64,000 nucleotides of DNA from assembly GCA_013399875.1 (NCBI GenBank), contig VXAZ01008023.1, positions 535,957 through 599,956 of the forward strand, written 5' to 3'. Under the pieces are notes generated by a model. That model ran no database searches. It worked only from the letters and a program-made list of their open reading frames with translations, and was not told where the DNA came from. Source of the DNA: Gymnorhina tibicen. Taxonomy: Eukaryota > Chordata > Aves > Passeriformes > Artamidae. Both the position numbers and the translations under genes were made by a program. Shown here in pieces: positions 1-12,400 of this stretch (its first letter is position 1; every line of letters begins with the position of its first letter).

Positions 1-2479
1 AGTAGAGAGTGTCTGAATAGTCTAAATGCCTAGTTCAATGTCTAGGGCATTGTCTTTGGAGAAAAGTGGTTTGGGTTAAAATTGTGTTTAGTGAAGGACA
101 GAATGGAACCGGTCTCATGTGTCTGGGTAGAGGTGTAATAACTGGAAGAGAGTAAGTAACCAGAGCCATAGATAGCAACATTATCAGCATCTAGCTCTCA
201 AACCCGTATTGCACTTGTTCACTGCAAATCCAGAAATAATTTCAGGATTCCCGAAATTATACTTTTTGGCAAACGCTGTGTGTTATTTCACCTGATCTTG
301 ATTTGTCATATAATCAGCCCACAGCACCTATCGAGTTTCTAGCAATGACTGCTTTAGTAGGCAATATGTGAAAATACAGGAAACAAAAATTTGGAAACTA
401 TGCACCCTAAATAGCATCCTTGGCTCTGATGGCTTCAGTGGAACATTCTGAATTATCCAAGATCTTAATTCCTTTAATTTCTATTTTTCTTCTTCTCTAA
501 TGAATCTTTCTCAAATAATCTCAGCCATTTTGGCAGTATTCTCCACAGTAAAAGTTGTTAATTAGCAAATTAAAAGGCAGCATCTTAATTTGTTATTTTT
601 TTCCTCAAAAAAATGTAGTTAAAATAACTTTTTTGGAGCCCTTCCCCCTCACCTGAGTGGAAGTGTAGGAAAGGAAATCTGTTTAATCTTCACTCTCATA
701 CGTTCCTGATTCACCTGGCTGCTCTTGGGAATTTAAGGGAAAACAGTTCAGCACGGCTGATAAAAATTACAAACTAAGTTTTATGCAATGTTTAGGATGA
801 ATGAGACTCCATTGTTATCATCCCTCACTATTGCCTCTCCTCAGCTCCTGTCTGCCATATGAAGAAAAGTGCTAGCAAAGTGTTTGTGCTAGAATATGGA
901 TTTAATAACAGGGTAACTTTTATTTCTGACCTTCCAGCTAAAGTTAGTTGAATGATATTCAGGCCAGATCTACTATCAACAGTATATCCTTTGTTATTAA
1001 CAATATTGCACTTTCTATAAGGAAAGAAAATATCTCCATAAGGAAAAATCCCAACAGGCAAACCAACCAAATGAAAACTGAGGGCCTTGAGTCTAGTGTA
1101 AGCCTCATAAATTGTTTTTCATGTATTTTATTTTTTCTTACTTAGAAAGTTTAGGACAATAGTTTCCCTTCATAAAATGTTTGCTATCAAATAATATGAG
1201 CTACTCAGTTATTTCCTTGTCTGAAACCACAGTTTGTGATGTCCAATATGATTTTGCTTGTCCTTTTAAATGATTGCAGGTTACAAGCTATCAATAGTGC
1301 ACTTCCTTGTGAAAGACACTTTAGCTTCAATATAAGGTTTATCACTGTCTTGTGTCTGAATAGTCACTGGCAATAGTCAGGCCAGAATGACAGCAATGCT
1401 GTGCTTGGTTGAAATATACAGGATGTTCCCATGTATGGAGTTAAATTATTCTTTTAACAGGTGAAAGTGAATTCGGTGGTATAAACAAAAAACCCCATAA
1501 GCTTCACAGAGGTGATACACCATAAGCTCAGAGGCTGGTGAGCCTGGCCCTCAGCTGGCATAAAAATGAAAGAATTACTGTCTCAAATCAGCATAAAGAG
1601 CTGAAGTGAGGCAGAGGCAGATTAGAAGAGTGTGGAAATGGGAATTGCCTTACTGCTGTGACAGTAATTTACCTGCACTGCGGCTATCTTACGAAAATAG
1701 GATGTCAGCCCCCCATGCAAATGAAGATGCACATCTCTACAAGGGCAAAGCACAGTGTCTACTTGAGGCAAGAGTGGGAAAAACTATCAGCTGCCTAAAT
1801 CTTACCACATGACTTTCAGCTGGAATGCTTTCTGCTCCAGAAGAAGCTCCTCATTTTAGAAGACTTACTATTTTCCTGTGTCTCTATCTGAGTGGTTGTA
1901 GAGGTGACGTAGACTTTATGTCCGGTCTGCTGCGGAGGAACTGAGAACAAAAGAGTTGACCCTGTAGCCCAGAGGAGGAAACCTCTCTAGAGGACAAAGA
2001 ACAGCCAATACATATCAGCAATTTGAAGAAGAAGATACCAAATAATTCCATTGCCAAGGTAATCATATACATTAACACAAGTTTCAATACCATAGTCTTT
2101 CCTATTTAATAGCTAAGAACGGAATAGAAGCTATAAAAAGCAGTGAATTAGATAATGGAGGGTTAAACTCAGTGCAAAGAGTAGGTGCAATCAGACATCT
2201 GTGTGCACAAAAATCTTTCTGAAGCAGAATTTAATCTTGTTAGCAAAGAGAAGATTCCTCAGTGCTATTATCCTGCTGAACATAAAGAGTTAGCCAGCAT
2301 GTTATTTTGTTATGTGCTTGTCTAGTTGTTGATCTTTCCAAAGAGACAGAACCACAATCTAGGCCTTGGAACAACTCAAGAGTGGTTTGAAGAATTGTGG
2401 AGGTGCATAAATACTAAACTGTTGTAAATGGCAGGGGAATGATTCCATTTTTAGAAAAGAAATGTGACTGCCATTATTA
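1..2479. other. unique AT-rich non-coding DNA
   Basis: I see no gene or recognisable repeat here. The few open frames are under 100 codons and none shows a domain, a signal peptide or convincing flanking splice sites. They run on both strands and overlap, as expected by chance in AT-rich DNA. Confidence 0.6.
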
Positions 2480-2524
2480 TTGTTTGTTTAAAAGTCCTGC
2501 AGTTTCTTCACAATTTGTACAGAT
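2480..2524 (+). repeat. 45-bp exact direct repeat, copy 1
   Basis: This 45-base segment begins TTGTTTGTTTAAAAGTCC and ends TTTGTACAGAT. It recurs without a single mismatch at 3138-3182 in the same orientation. The sequences flanking the two copies are unrelated, so this is a short isolated duplication and not the core of a longer tandem repeat. I do not recognise the segment as part of a transposon family. Confidence 0.9.
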
Positions 2525-3137
2525 GTGTTCAATTTCAGTCGTTTGCCCTGTCAGTTTTTCTGATACATGGTATATCATTTTCTTTAAGATGCCTGAGCGG
2601 TGGTGGTTAGTAGAGTGTGATGAACGGACAAGGAAACTTTACTTTAAAAGGAAGAATTCTCTATGTGTTCTATATGTGAAAGTAAAATGTAGACTCTCCA
2701 TTGTAAATTATATGTTGCTGTAGTTCCTGCTTCGTGTTATGTTGAAACACCACAGCCTAAACAACATTCAACATGTGCGATGGCTGTAAGATGTTAAAGT
2801 AGGAGCAGAGAGCCATATATCAGAGTGTCAACATCCTTAACATCCAGTCATTTAATCCCTAGCAGCCTCTGGTACAAGTTAGATTATCCTGGAAATATGT
2901 GTGCAGTCTCTCTCTTTTAGCAGGATGTCCATGTAAGTATGAGCTTCCTGATGTAAAAACAGAAAACAAACTGTATTTTAAAAGCATTAGCACTGATGTT
3001 GGAATGTTTTGGCTCATTTGGTTTACTGAGTTTAAAATGATGGCTGTTGAAATGTTTAACTCTGCCATCTCTTAGTGACCCTGCAAAGCAAGAGTAAACT
3101 GCGATGTGGTTTTCATGTCCTTCAAGGTACAAGGACC
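2525..3137. other. spacer between the two 45-bp copies
   Basis: Unique sequence with no recognisable gene or repeat. Two overlapping minus-strand frames of about 70 codons (within 2859-3132) have no family resemblance and are treated as chance. Confidence 0.55.
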
Positions 3138-3182
3138 TTGTTTGTTTAAAAGTCCTGCAGTTTCTTCACAATTTGTACAGAT
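3138..3182 (+). repeat. 45-bp exact direct repeat, copy 2
   Basis: Second copy of the segment at 2480-2524, same orientation, identical over all 45 bases, with copy starts 658 bases apart. Identity stops sharply on both sides: CC before this copy against TA before copy 1, and ACG after this copy against GTG after copy 1. That fits one short templated insertion. Confidence 0.9.
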
Positions 3183-6100
3183 ACGTGAAGAGCAACTAAT
3201 CACTGACCTGTTCAGACCGGAATATCAAGTTAGGATCAAGTTAGGAGGACTTTGGAATTAGCTTCTCAGTCAATCCAACAGAGCTGATCTAGGGATGCAA
3301 ATGGCCACTAGATGCATGTACTTAGCAATGCCTCATTTCCATTCTGAAAGGTCTCCTATACTAACAAGTACTATGAGGACAACTACAGCTTGTAGATGAT
3401 TTTGGTGGTAATATTTTGTAGGTTAACATTGAAATATTTCTACATTATGTCTATGGATCTGCAAGAGTGACCCGTAGTATGGATAAATGAAGAGAGAAAC
3501 CAGGTTTTGACAGACTATATCCACTGATGAAAGGTGGATAAATTCCATAAAAAATTCTGAAGATTCATACAGCACTTGTATCCCTTTCCTTGGCTTCCTT
3601 TGCCTTGCTTTTCTTTCCTTTCTATCCAGAAGTCAAGCAATTTAACAGAGGATGAAATCACAAATGCTAAGCTGGAATAACAAAATAACAATAACAATAA
3701 ATAAGCAAAATATATATCTGTATAGTGCTGGACTAAGATTTATTCAATGAAACCAGGCAGGGCCAAAATTTGAGAGGAGGTGACAAGAGGCAAACCTCCA
3801 TCTCTTGCCTTTACCAGAATGTTGAAATAAATATAGAAGCATTCCAGGACATATAAACATCCTTGGTTTTCCCTAAGCACAGAAAAATCTAACACTGATG
3901 AAGTTAGTGAGAAATTAAGCAATATGACCTACTATAATCCACGTGGTTACTTTCTCTGACTGAGGTGCTTCCAGGATGCAGATGATGAGGAACAAATGTC
4001 ACCAGTTCTGCATACAATAGATCAGTAGATTTGTATTCATCAGTGGCTCACGGTCAGTCAATGGAGTCATGGGAGATGGTCTGCAGACAAAATCTGGAAC
4101 TGTATTTAAGAATTTTTCTATTACCTTCAAGTAGATTATAAGAGTGAAGGGTAATTTTGATTAATTTGAAGGACAGTAATGATCCACTGGCCCTAAATGT
4201 TCGGGAACCATCTGCTGAAAGGCAGTTTGTCCCAAAGAAATGCTGCTGACTGCATCTAGAAAATGACAGATAATGAAAGAATTTGTGTTTGTTAGGGTTA
4301 AAAAGCTCATGAATGACCAAGAAATTGAAAGAAGGGAGGACTCTGTATCAGGATTTCTGTCTGTGGAAGTAGAGAGAAAGAGAGTTAGAAATATGGTCAA
4401 TGAGGACAAAACTCACTGTCTGAGGGACTGGATACTACTAATAATACTATGTCATCTTGGAAAAATTATGTCAGTTTTGGAATCCAGACAATTAGTCAGC
4501 TTTTCTGGCATTGTGATATTATTTCAGTCATATTACTTTTTGGGAAGGAGCTAGATTTATGGCATCAGCATCCATTTTCTTGGACAACTAGAAGAATACT
4601 CGTGTCACTTCATTTTCTCCTTTTCTCTCTCTGAAATGTCAACATGTCCCTAGATGAAGTGCTTTTGAGAGAGGCCTCTGTGACGCTGCACTGTGATAGC
4701 AGACACGTGTGGCGTTAGTAACATAGAACACCCATAATTGCAGCTACTTGGGCTTCCCTTTTGAGAACAAAGCCATCATCCTGGAAAGAAGAGATGACTC
4801 TGAAACATGCCCCCAACTTTCTTGTTCTCTTTTTAAAAAAGATAGATGATAGAAATAACATTGGTGAGCAGTTCCTCCAACAACATTATTAATATTTTTT
4901 TTTGTTCTTGTTACCATTAAAAAAGGGATTGTGTCCCCCTTTCTTTTAGCCTTTTAAAACTACTAGCTTTTCTAATAGTTAGAAAAAAATACATTTATTG
5001 TTTGTGATAAGCCAAATTTAGGTTTAATATGAGTTACTCCTTGCAATTAGAGACAATATAAAGGTATGTAGAATGACAAAACTGCCATGCACAGCATTGT
5101 AGTCTGGCTTCATGAAAAACATGTTTTCCTTGCTAAACACTGAATTATATTGACAGTGGAGCTGAGATGCCTTGCAATCAGGCATTATTTGATCAGGCAG
5201 TTCTTGTACTGTACATAGATAGAGAGTTTCTTTAAATACAATAAATAAAAGTAAAATCTTACACAAGGCAGCACAGCTTAGTAATTGCTGTTTTGGAGCT
5301 CACGTCGCTGCAGTTATTTAGCTCAGCATTTCATCTCCAGCTGCAGCACAATTTTTGCCAAATATAGATAAATGAAGTTAAAGTTATTGGCAACGACTAG
5401 TTCTGTTTCGAGTTCATAGATTTCATAGGAGAGGCCTTACTTTATTTTTGTAGCAAGCAATTGTTTTGAACTCTGAACTTCTTCACATTCCAGTACAACA
5501 CAGTGTTTTCAGTTCTACTTTATCTACTGGTAAACAGAGAGAATGAGCAGGTTCCCTGTTTGAGAAATATACCACATGAAATGTGAGGGAGGAACAAACT
5601 CAGAAACTGAACCTCACTCAGCATATTTTAGGAGTTTAATGTAATCTTGATGCTGATTTTGCAGCCAGGGCCTTTCAGTATGGGATGTCTAACCCTACAG
5701 TGTGCAAATGTCATTACTCTCTATGTTGCATGAGATGATCTGGTAGCACAGTCTGCTGCAGACCTGCACTGAAAAGTCACTACAAACTACATAGAAATGA
5801 CCTTCTGGTTTCTTTAGACCTTCTGTAGAGAAAAACTCCTTTCATTTGAATTTAGTAAATGAAACAATACAAATAAATGATAGACATAATACTGAAAATA
5901 TTCTAAATCTCCATAGAAACATTCATTATTAAACAAATTCAAGACCTTCAAATTTGAATATATAATTCTGCATCTTTAGATTTCAATTCTATTTCCTTCT
6001 TGCTTTTGTGAAAACATATTGTCACTTTTACAGCTGTCTGGTGTTTATCTGTAAACAAGTAATGGGGTCAGGAAATGCTGGTGTTTCCCTCTTACCCACC

Positions 6101-8219
6101 TGGCTGCTTTCCTTTGATCCATGATCCCTTCTGTTGACAGGGAAATGAAATGTCCTACTATCCAGAAAGCAAACTCGTGGAGCTTTTATTTTGAATGGAT
6201 ATGCACGGCAAAACACATCTCAAGTACTGCTGTGAAAAGCACTTCCTTCTTTATGTCCAAACACTGGCCTGGAGTTTCTTTCCACAGAGTTTCTATACTA
6301 AAAGCATGTGCAATTTTTTGTCATATGCTACTTTTGTCGTGATAAATTCACTTGGGACCATATCTTCAGAAGCAGTAAACTCTAAAATTACGTTGGGAAG
6401 ATGCCTGAAGTTTGCCAGTGAGATTTCAAAGGAAAAACATATTTTCAAAATTAGGAGAGCAAGCACTTATTAATTTTTTTTTTGTCTGTGAAATTTGCCT
6501 GATTCATTCAGAGTGGCTGGTTTCAGTTAAAGAATAGGCTTCTCCTTTTTTGTGATTTCTCACCAGTTTTACTTTATATTGTGAGTTTCACTTCACAGAT
6601 CCTATGTTACCCCATTTTCCAGATGAAGTGAAGTTACAGGCTTTTAAATGGTAAAAAAAATTCCCCAAATACAAAAATCTCTAAGCTGTCTAACAAAATA
6701 ATTGCTGCTGATAACACAGCAGCAAATGAAAATCAGATATTTGTATTTTCTTCCATATTATGGAGGAGAGCAAATATGTGTCATTTGCTAACACAGAAAG
6801 ATTTTCAATAGATGTAATGGAATGATCCACTTTTCAGATTATACTGATTTAGACATTACTTTAGAAAAGTTCAGCTAAGAACATCTCCTAACTCTTTTGA
6901 AATTCATGGGGCCTCACAATATATAACTGCTTACAATGCTATAAATATAATATTTTATACTGCACTTTTTAATTTAAAAGCAAAGCTTATTACAAGTAAA
7001 GTGAATTAGAAATGATGGGTTTTTTCATATAAGAAATGTTGATGAAAACAATATTTTTCACTTTAAAAATTTTTTATTACAAAAATAAAACTTCTTTTAA
7101 AGAATACATCTTTTTCCTTGAAGGCTATTTTATGGAAAAAAGGGTACTGTTTACCATGGAGGAAAAGAAAAATATTTCTACTTCAATAAATGCCTATAAC
7201 ACAGCAATAAATTTCCAACACAAAATTCAGTATTATTTTAATTAGGAACACTGTTTAAGCCTCATGTTCTCCCTGTAATGTGTGAATAATATGTATTTTA
7301 CAAAGGACTGGACAGAGATATTACTAGTTATTTAGGGTTATAAGGTGAATTGTGCAGTCAAAACAGAACTGCCTGTTTTACATCCCTATCTCCTGCTCAC
7401 AGTACTAAAACAGCTGAAAATTGGAATTTTTCAATATGGGGACAAACTGGAGTTTTTCCCAGTATGATTCTCCTTTCTAATGAGAGCAACAAGTAACAGC
7501 AAATAATAGTTTTGATGTTCCAGCCAATTTCTCTATGATTGTCATTCCTGTTACTAGTATTGGTGAAACTTCTCACCTGTGGACTCAAAAAGCTTTCTTT
7601 TCTGAACATTTTACATGGAGTATAACTCCAGCTAATGCAGCTGTCTCTAATTTATACCAATAAATGAGGTAGATAGGGATCAGGCTCTGTACTAAAGAGG
7701 AGATATTTCTTCTGGCTGGATGAGTATCTCTGGTTCCTACTGTCTCTCATGAACTTGACTGCCTCAGATAACTGTACTTTCTCATGGCTACTCATAGAGA
7801 TCATTGCCCATGTGATCCAGATTGTATTTTGTAATATTTGACTCTTTCTGGTTTTACTGAGGAGGGCATTGGTCCATGCTCTCCGTGTCATTGCCAAAAA
7901 CCATGTATGGCCAGGCATAGTTTGATGTCTTATGGTCAGAAGGCAAAGTTTCATAGTCAAATTTAACCATTTCTCATTCTGGTTATTTCCCTCATAATTA
8001 ATCAACCTGACTAGAAGGCTGATCTGGCCTCATCTGCTACATAGCTGGGAAGTAGAGAGCAAAACCAGAGCCTTTTTTATATGGAGGCTGCATTCCTTCA
8101 GCATGTCCCTCCTGAAGAGCAGTTTACCACAGGGTCTCTTGTTTGTTACACACAGGGCTCACTTCTCCCTGTGAGTGACATAACAACAGCATGATGTGAA
8201 AATAAAGTGAAAAACTCTC
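3183..8219. other. unique AT-rich non-coding DNA
   Basis: No gene, RNA or transposon recognised. Short A/T-rich simple tracts occur, for example the AATAAC-type run near 3679-3700 and a T run at 6473-6482. Open frames are short and overlap on both strands. Confidence 0.55.
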
Positions 8220-8279
8220 AGGAACGTTCCTCTGCAAAGCACATGTGCTCATACAAATGCACACAAACGAGCTCGTTTG
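8220..8279. repeat. cluster of three perfect palindromes
   Basis: Three perfect inverted repeats without loops sit within 60 bases: AGGAACGTTCCT (8220-8231), AGCACATGTGCT (8238-8249) and CAAACGAGCTCGTTTG (8264-8279). The middle one contains CACATGTG, a form of E-box bound by some bHLH proteins, and the last has a SacI-type GAGCTC core. Function is unknown. A compact regulatory site cluster is possible but only inferred. Confidence 0.7.
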
Positions 8280-9377
8280 CACACTGAGGCAAATCTGCAC
8301 ACGCACAGACTCACGCCCGGTCACATTTGGCTCAATAGCCAGCGTGGTTAAATAATGTCAATAGCAGAAACTCTTACAGTGCTGACACTTCCTCTGGCTG
8401 TAAAATATTTACTGTTCCTTTAAAACTGTGAATAAAAAAAGGTCAGTCTGTATACTGAACAAGGAATAAAAAAAAAAAATCCTTTTTTTTATTAGAAAAC
8501 ACTTGAAACTTATCATGTGCAGCAGATGGGAGTAGAAAATGCAGCTTGAAGACAGTTATATAAATATATCCTTGATGTCTGTTTTGCTTTTCAATTTGCA
8601 GTGAAAAGTACAAAGGTAGAGTAGAGCGCCAGTCAGGGCTGCACTGTGTCTCTTGATATCCATTCCAGATGTTGGCTAGACTTTGTGGAGCCAGGCTTAT
8701 GGCACTGAGGCTGGAGCTAGTTGTCTTTTCCTCCAGGTGTGATGCTTCATGCTGATCCCCCAACATGCTAGCCTGTCTTATCCAAACAGTCTAAGCTCTG
8801 TGACAGGCATCTACCACCTTTTTGACCAAAATTCACCTCCCTTCCCCCCCAGCTCAATGCTTTCCACCCACCCCAACTTCTTTCAGCTTGATGGGCTCTG
8901 CAGACAAGCCCACTTGTCCCTGCCTATCATTCTGTCACTTCAAAAGCAAGCCCCCCTAAAAAAATGAGCTCTGACGTGGTTCTCAAATAATGCTAGTCAG
9001 TTAGTAGCTGCTTTGAATATTCCTCTTTGTGTTTTGAGAGTGTCTGGAGGTACTATTTGACACCGGGTATGTCTGCCAAGCCTCTAATGGTAGTTCTCTG
9101 TTTGTGCATGCTTGTAAAGGATTTTACACTGTAATATTTTAACTCCCTGATTAAACATTGCTAAGCACAGAAGTATATCATAAATCTCACAGGCGCCAAC
9201 TCCATTTATCTGAATGTTAGTTACTGTCTACGGTGGGTAAACAAATTACAGCACAGTTTATTACAATATGTGGGGCCACGATGTAGCTCTATTAATATCT
9301 GTACCCCCTGGAAATATATCGTTGGCTCACAGTCTGAATTTTTTCTCCTGAACAATTAAAAACAAATTCTGAATGGA
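8280..9377. other. unique non-coding DNA, possible conserved element
   Basis: No gene or repeat family recognised. A run of 9 A and a run of 8 T occur just upstream of 8500. The stretch from about 9000 onward lacks transposon signatures and is locally balanced in composition, so it could be a conserved non-coding element. That cannot be judged without an alignment. Confidence 0.45.
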
Positions 9378-9406
9378 GGGTGGGAGGGTGTGTGAGAGGG
9401 AGGGGG
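9378..9406 (+). other. potential G-quadruplex tract
   Basis: The + strand has guanine runs at 9378-9380, 9382-9384, 9386-9388, 9398-9400 and 9402-9406. The linkers are 1, 1, 9 and 1 bases. Four or five runs of at least three guanines could fold into a quadruplex with one long loop. It is the clearest such tract I noticed in an otherwise AT-rich window. Folding is inferred. Confidence 0.5.
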
Positions 9407-12400
9407 AAGCATCAGGCACTTCCAAGGGGAAACTTGCTGGGAGTAACAATAATGAGCTGCAATATCAAATTACTACTATCCTGGGTTTGAGGTCAGTACA
9501 TATTGAGTTAGTTGTAAGATATTGAAGTAGAAACTTTTCTAGTTTGGAATGCATTAATGCTGCTTAAGCTGCCAGAAAAACATCTAGAAAACGTTTGAGT
9601 TGGAGAGGGCAGAAACAAAGAAGAATGTTAACAAGCAAGAGTATTGGAGTCTCTTCCTTTTCCAGCTACATGCACCACATTTGCAGAGATCATTCTCATT
9701 AATGCTGGCATGTTTGAGGTACATAGAACCTCCACTTGTAGACAGGAGGTGAGTACTGGAGAGGTTGGAATATTTCCAAATCCATTTACAAAAATAGTCA
9801 CTTCTAATTTTTATCAATTTTCTTACCCCATACAAATACTCCCAGTTATATGAATGTATAGCAATCAGTGGGAGCTCTGTCTTCTCAAAGTGCAGAATAA
9901 ATGACTGAATAAAGTAGGAATTCTATTGGGAGGCTTTTGGAGGGACAATTTTAATGTCTTTTAAAATGGTTTGTGATATGTTTCAATACAGAAGTAGAAG
10001 CAAAGAAAGAAGTGCTATAAGTTTTAAGAAAATTCATAGCAACTACTAAAAGTAATTTCACTACTAAAAAAACCAGAATCAAGATAAAAATATTATGTTC
10101 AAATCCCTGTTTACATTTGATGTCATAAAAGCATCACTGCTACTTGTCCTGGAGCATGAAGTTGTGGCTAACAGGCTGACTACTAGTGGAGCTATCAAAT
10201 TGAAGATTACTTGTGGTAGTCATGATGGTAAAATAAAATAAAGGGATGCTCCTCCCTTAATTCTGCACTGATGCCTGCAGCGGGGTTGCAATCTCTGATA
10301 CAAGCTGACAACCCTGGCATCATGTTCAGTGGGAGCAGGAACAGCTAGTTGCCATCTTCCTTTCAGGAAACCACAAAACACCAACATTTCACAGACTGGA
10401 AAAGAGTTCATTACTTGCAGGGGCAGGGCAGGATAATGTTCTGATGTTCTTAGCTGGGCTTTAGTGGCCAATAACACAAACACCATCTTTCATAAAGGCA
10501 ACTGAAGCTTGGTAAAAATAGAAATCCAAATATTTTTAAAGTTTTTGCATATTGTCAATACTGTAAATCATCATATAAAATTGTATAGCAACTGATGAAA
10601 AGATGTCTGTAACTAATAAAAATTAACACCACAGACTTTCACTTAAGGAGTTTGTCTTCACATCAAAAAAGAAGTAAGGCTAAATTAATTGCTAGCCTTT
10701 TCCTACTAAAAACAGTGCATTTAGGCCAGGGCTGAATTCAATTATGAGATTCTTCAAGAAATAAAAGTGCTATGTTTGTGTCAGTTTGTAAAGATCTTGT
10801 TTATATACATACTCATTTCTTGATTCAACAGTGTGTTTGGCATTCTGGCCTGATCCACCAAAGCATTTAATCACACGTGCAGGCATGTAGGCAATTTCTT
10901 TCACATCAGTTAAAATATTTACATGCTTAACCTCAAGCACATTGAAGGGCCAAGCCTGCAATGGAATTATTTTTGTTAAAAGAAAGCCATGCAAGGAAAG
11001 TAATGCAGTTTGCAAAGGTACTGCCAGGGCATGTACCACCTCACCACGGCAAGGGGAGCCTGAAGGTGCTGAGCCCCACTTGCCCATGCTCTAATTGACT
11101 CCACGCAGGTAAGGAGCTCCAAGGATCTCTCACAACGTGTGTAGGATACAACTCTTGATCACCGAGGTGGAAGGTTCAAATAAGGTATGTCCTGACTTTT
11201 AAAAGATTAGGAACATCTTAAGAATAAATTTTGATTCTGCACCCTGAAATATTTTGGGTAATCAAACCAAGACTTTGGAAAATGTTCTGATCCTGGAAGG
11301 ACTCACTCTGTACAATCCTGTGAAGTAGGGGAGTGTTTGTCAGAGGGATGCCAAATAAACCAAAGTGTAATTTCCTGTGGTTGAACATTTGCACCTCAAC
11401 TGGAACTGATTAAGAAAGTTGAATCTAATAACTGGAAAAAGAGGGGCAGGACAGGTCACAGGCTTGCAGAAGTTTTTCGGAAAAGCCAGTTGCTGGTGAG
11501 GGGACTCCATGGGGACATCAGAACATGATTTGGCAAAATCTGAGAGGTGGGAGATTAGGATAGGAAAGATAGGAGGAGGAATGAACCTTTTAAAGCTGAC
11601 AAGGGAGAACAACAGAACAGGACAGTTAAGTGCAGGAAAAGGCTTGAAGCAGGGGAGTAAGAGGATGGTGTGTATACAGGCTTTTCCCTGGAAGAATGAA
11701 TGGACAAACCGAAGGCAGGCTAGCTGTTGGCCTCCTCAAGAAGCTTCCCATTGAAGGCTACGAAGAGCCACTGAAGGGCTTACATCTTATGGGTCCTGGA
11801 GAGAGGAAGGAAAATATCATGATGCAGACTGAGGTGAGCAAGGAAAGATAATCAAGGTCTTCAGACCACCTTAAAATAAGAGCTTAAAAGGAGCTACAGG
11901 AACCAAGCAGAAGGAGCTGGTATTTTGGATGCGGTGTTTATGTACATGCTGGAGCATATATGGATGTAGATCAAGAAAATGGTTTTTTGCTGAGACTGCA
12001 ACAGCTGTCAGGTAAAGAAAATGAAAAGCTCCCAGTAAGGATGGCTTCATCCTAGGCTATTTGATCAAGAAATTTTGGAGGAAATAAAGAAAGGGAATGA
12101 CAAATGGCAGTGCTGCTAGACTGATCAGTTGTGACATGGATCATTTTCACCCCATTTTCAAAGATGTGAAAGAGCCTTTTAAGACTCTGATCCATCTGGT
12201 GAACTTAAAGTTTGGGTGCCATTTATGGTCTAGAAAGCTGATCTCTTTATTTCATATTTAGAGACTTGATGGCAAGAGACAAATCTATCAAACACCCAAA
12301 GATGTTTGAATGAACCATCAATGATTCTGCTATTCTTTTCAGTGTTGAACGGCATAATAATGGACTGGTGAGATTGATGAAGGTAATCAAAAGGGACTGT

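Noticed and set aside
2480..3182. CRISPR-like pair of direct repeats
   Set aside because: Only two copies, 658 bp apart, in vertebrate-type DNA. It does not meet any array definition.
7652..8005. 117-codon minus-strand frame
   Set aside because: No homology recognised and no clear donor/acceptor pair. Considered as an exon and dropped.
11400..12200. Purine-rich stretch suspected of being an old repeat
   Set aside because: Vague resemblance to decayed sauropsid repeats but no block order I could defend, so it is mentioned only in the descriptive entry.
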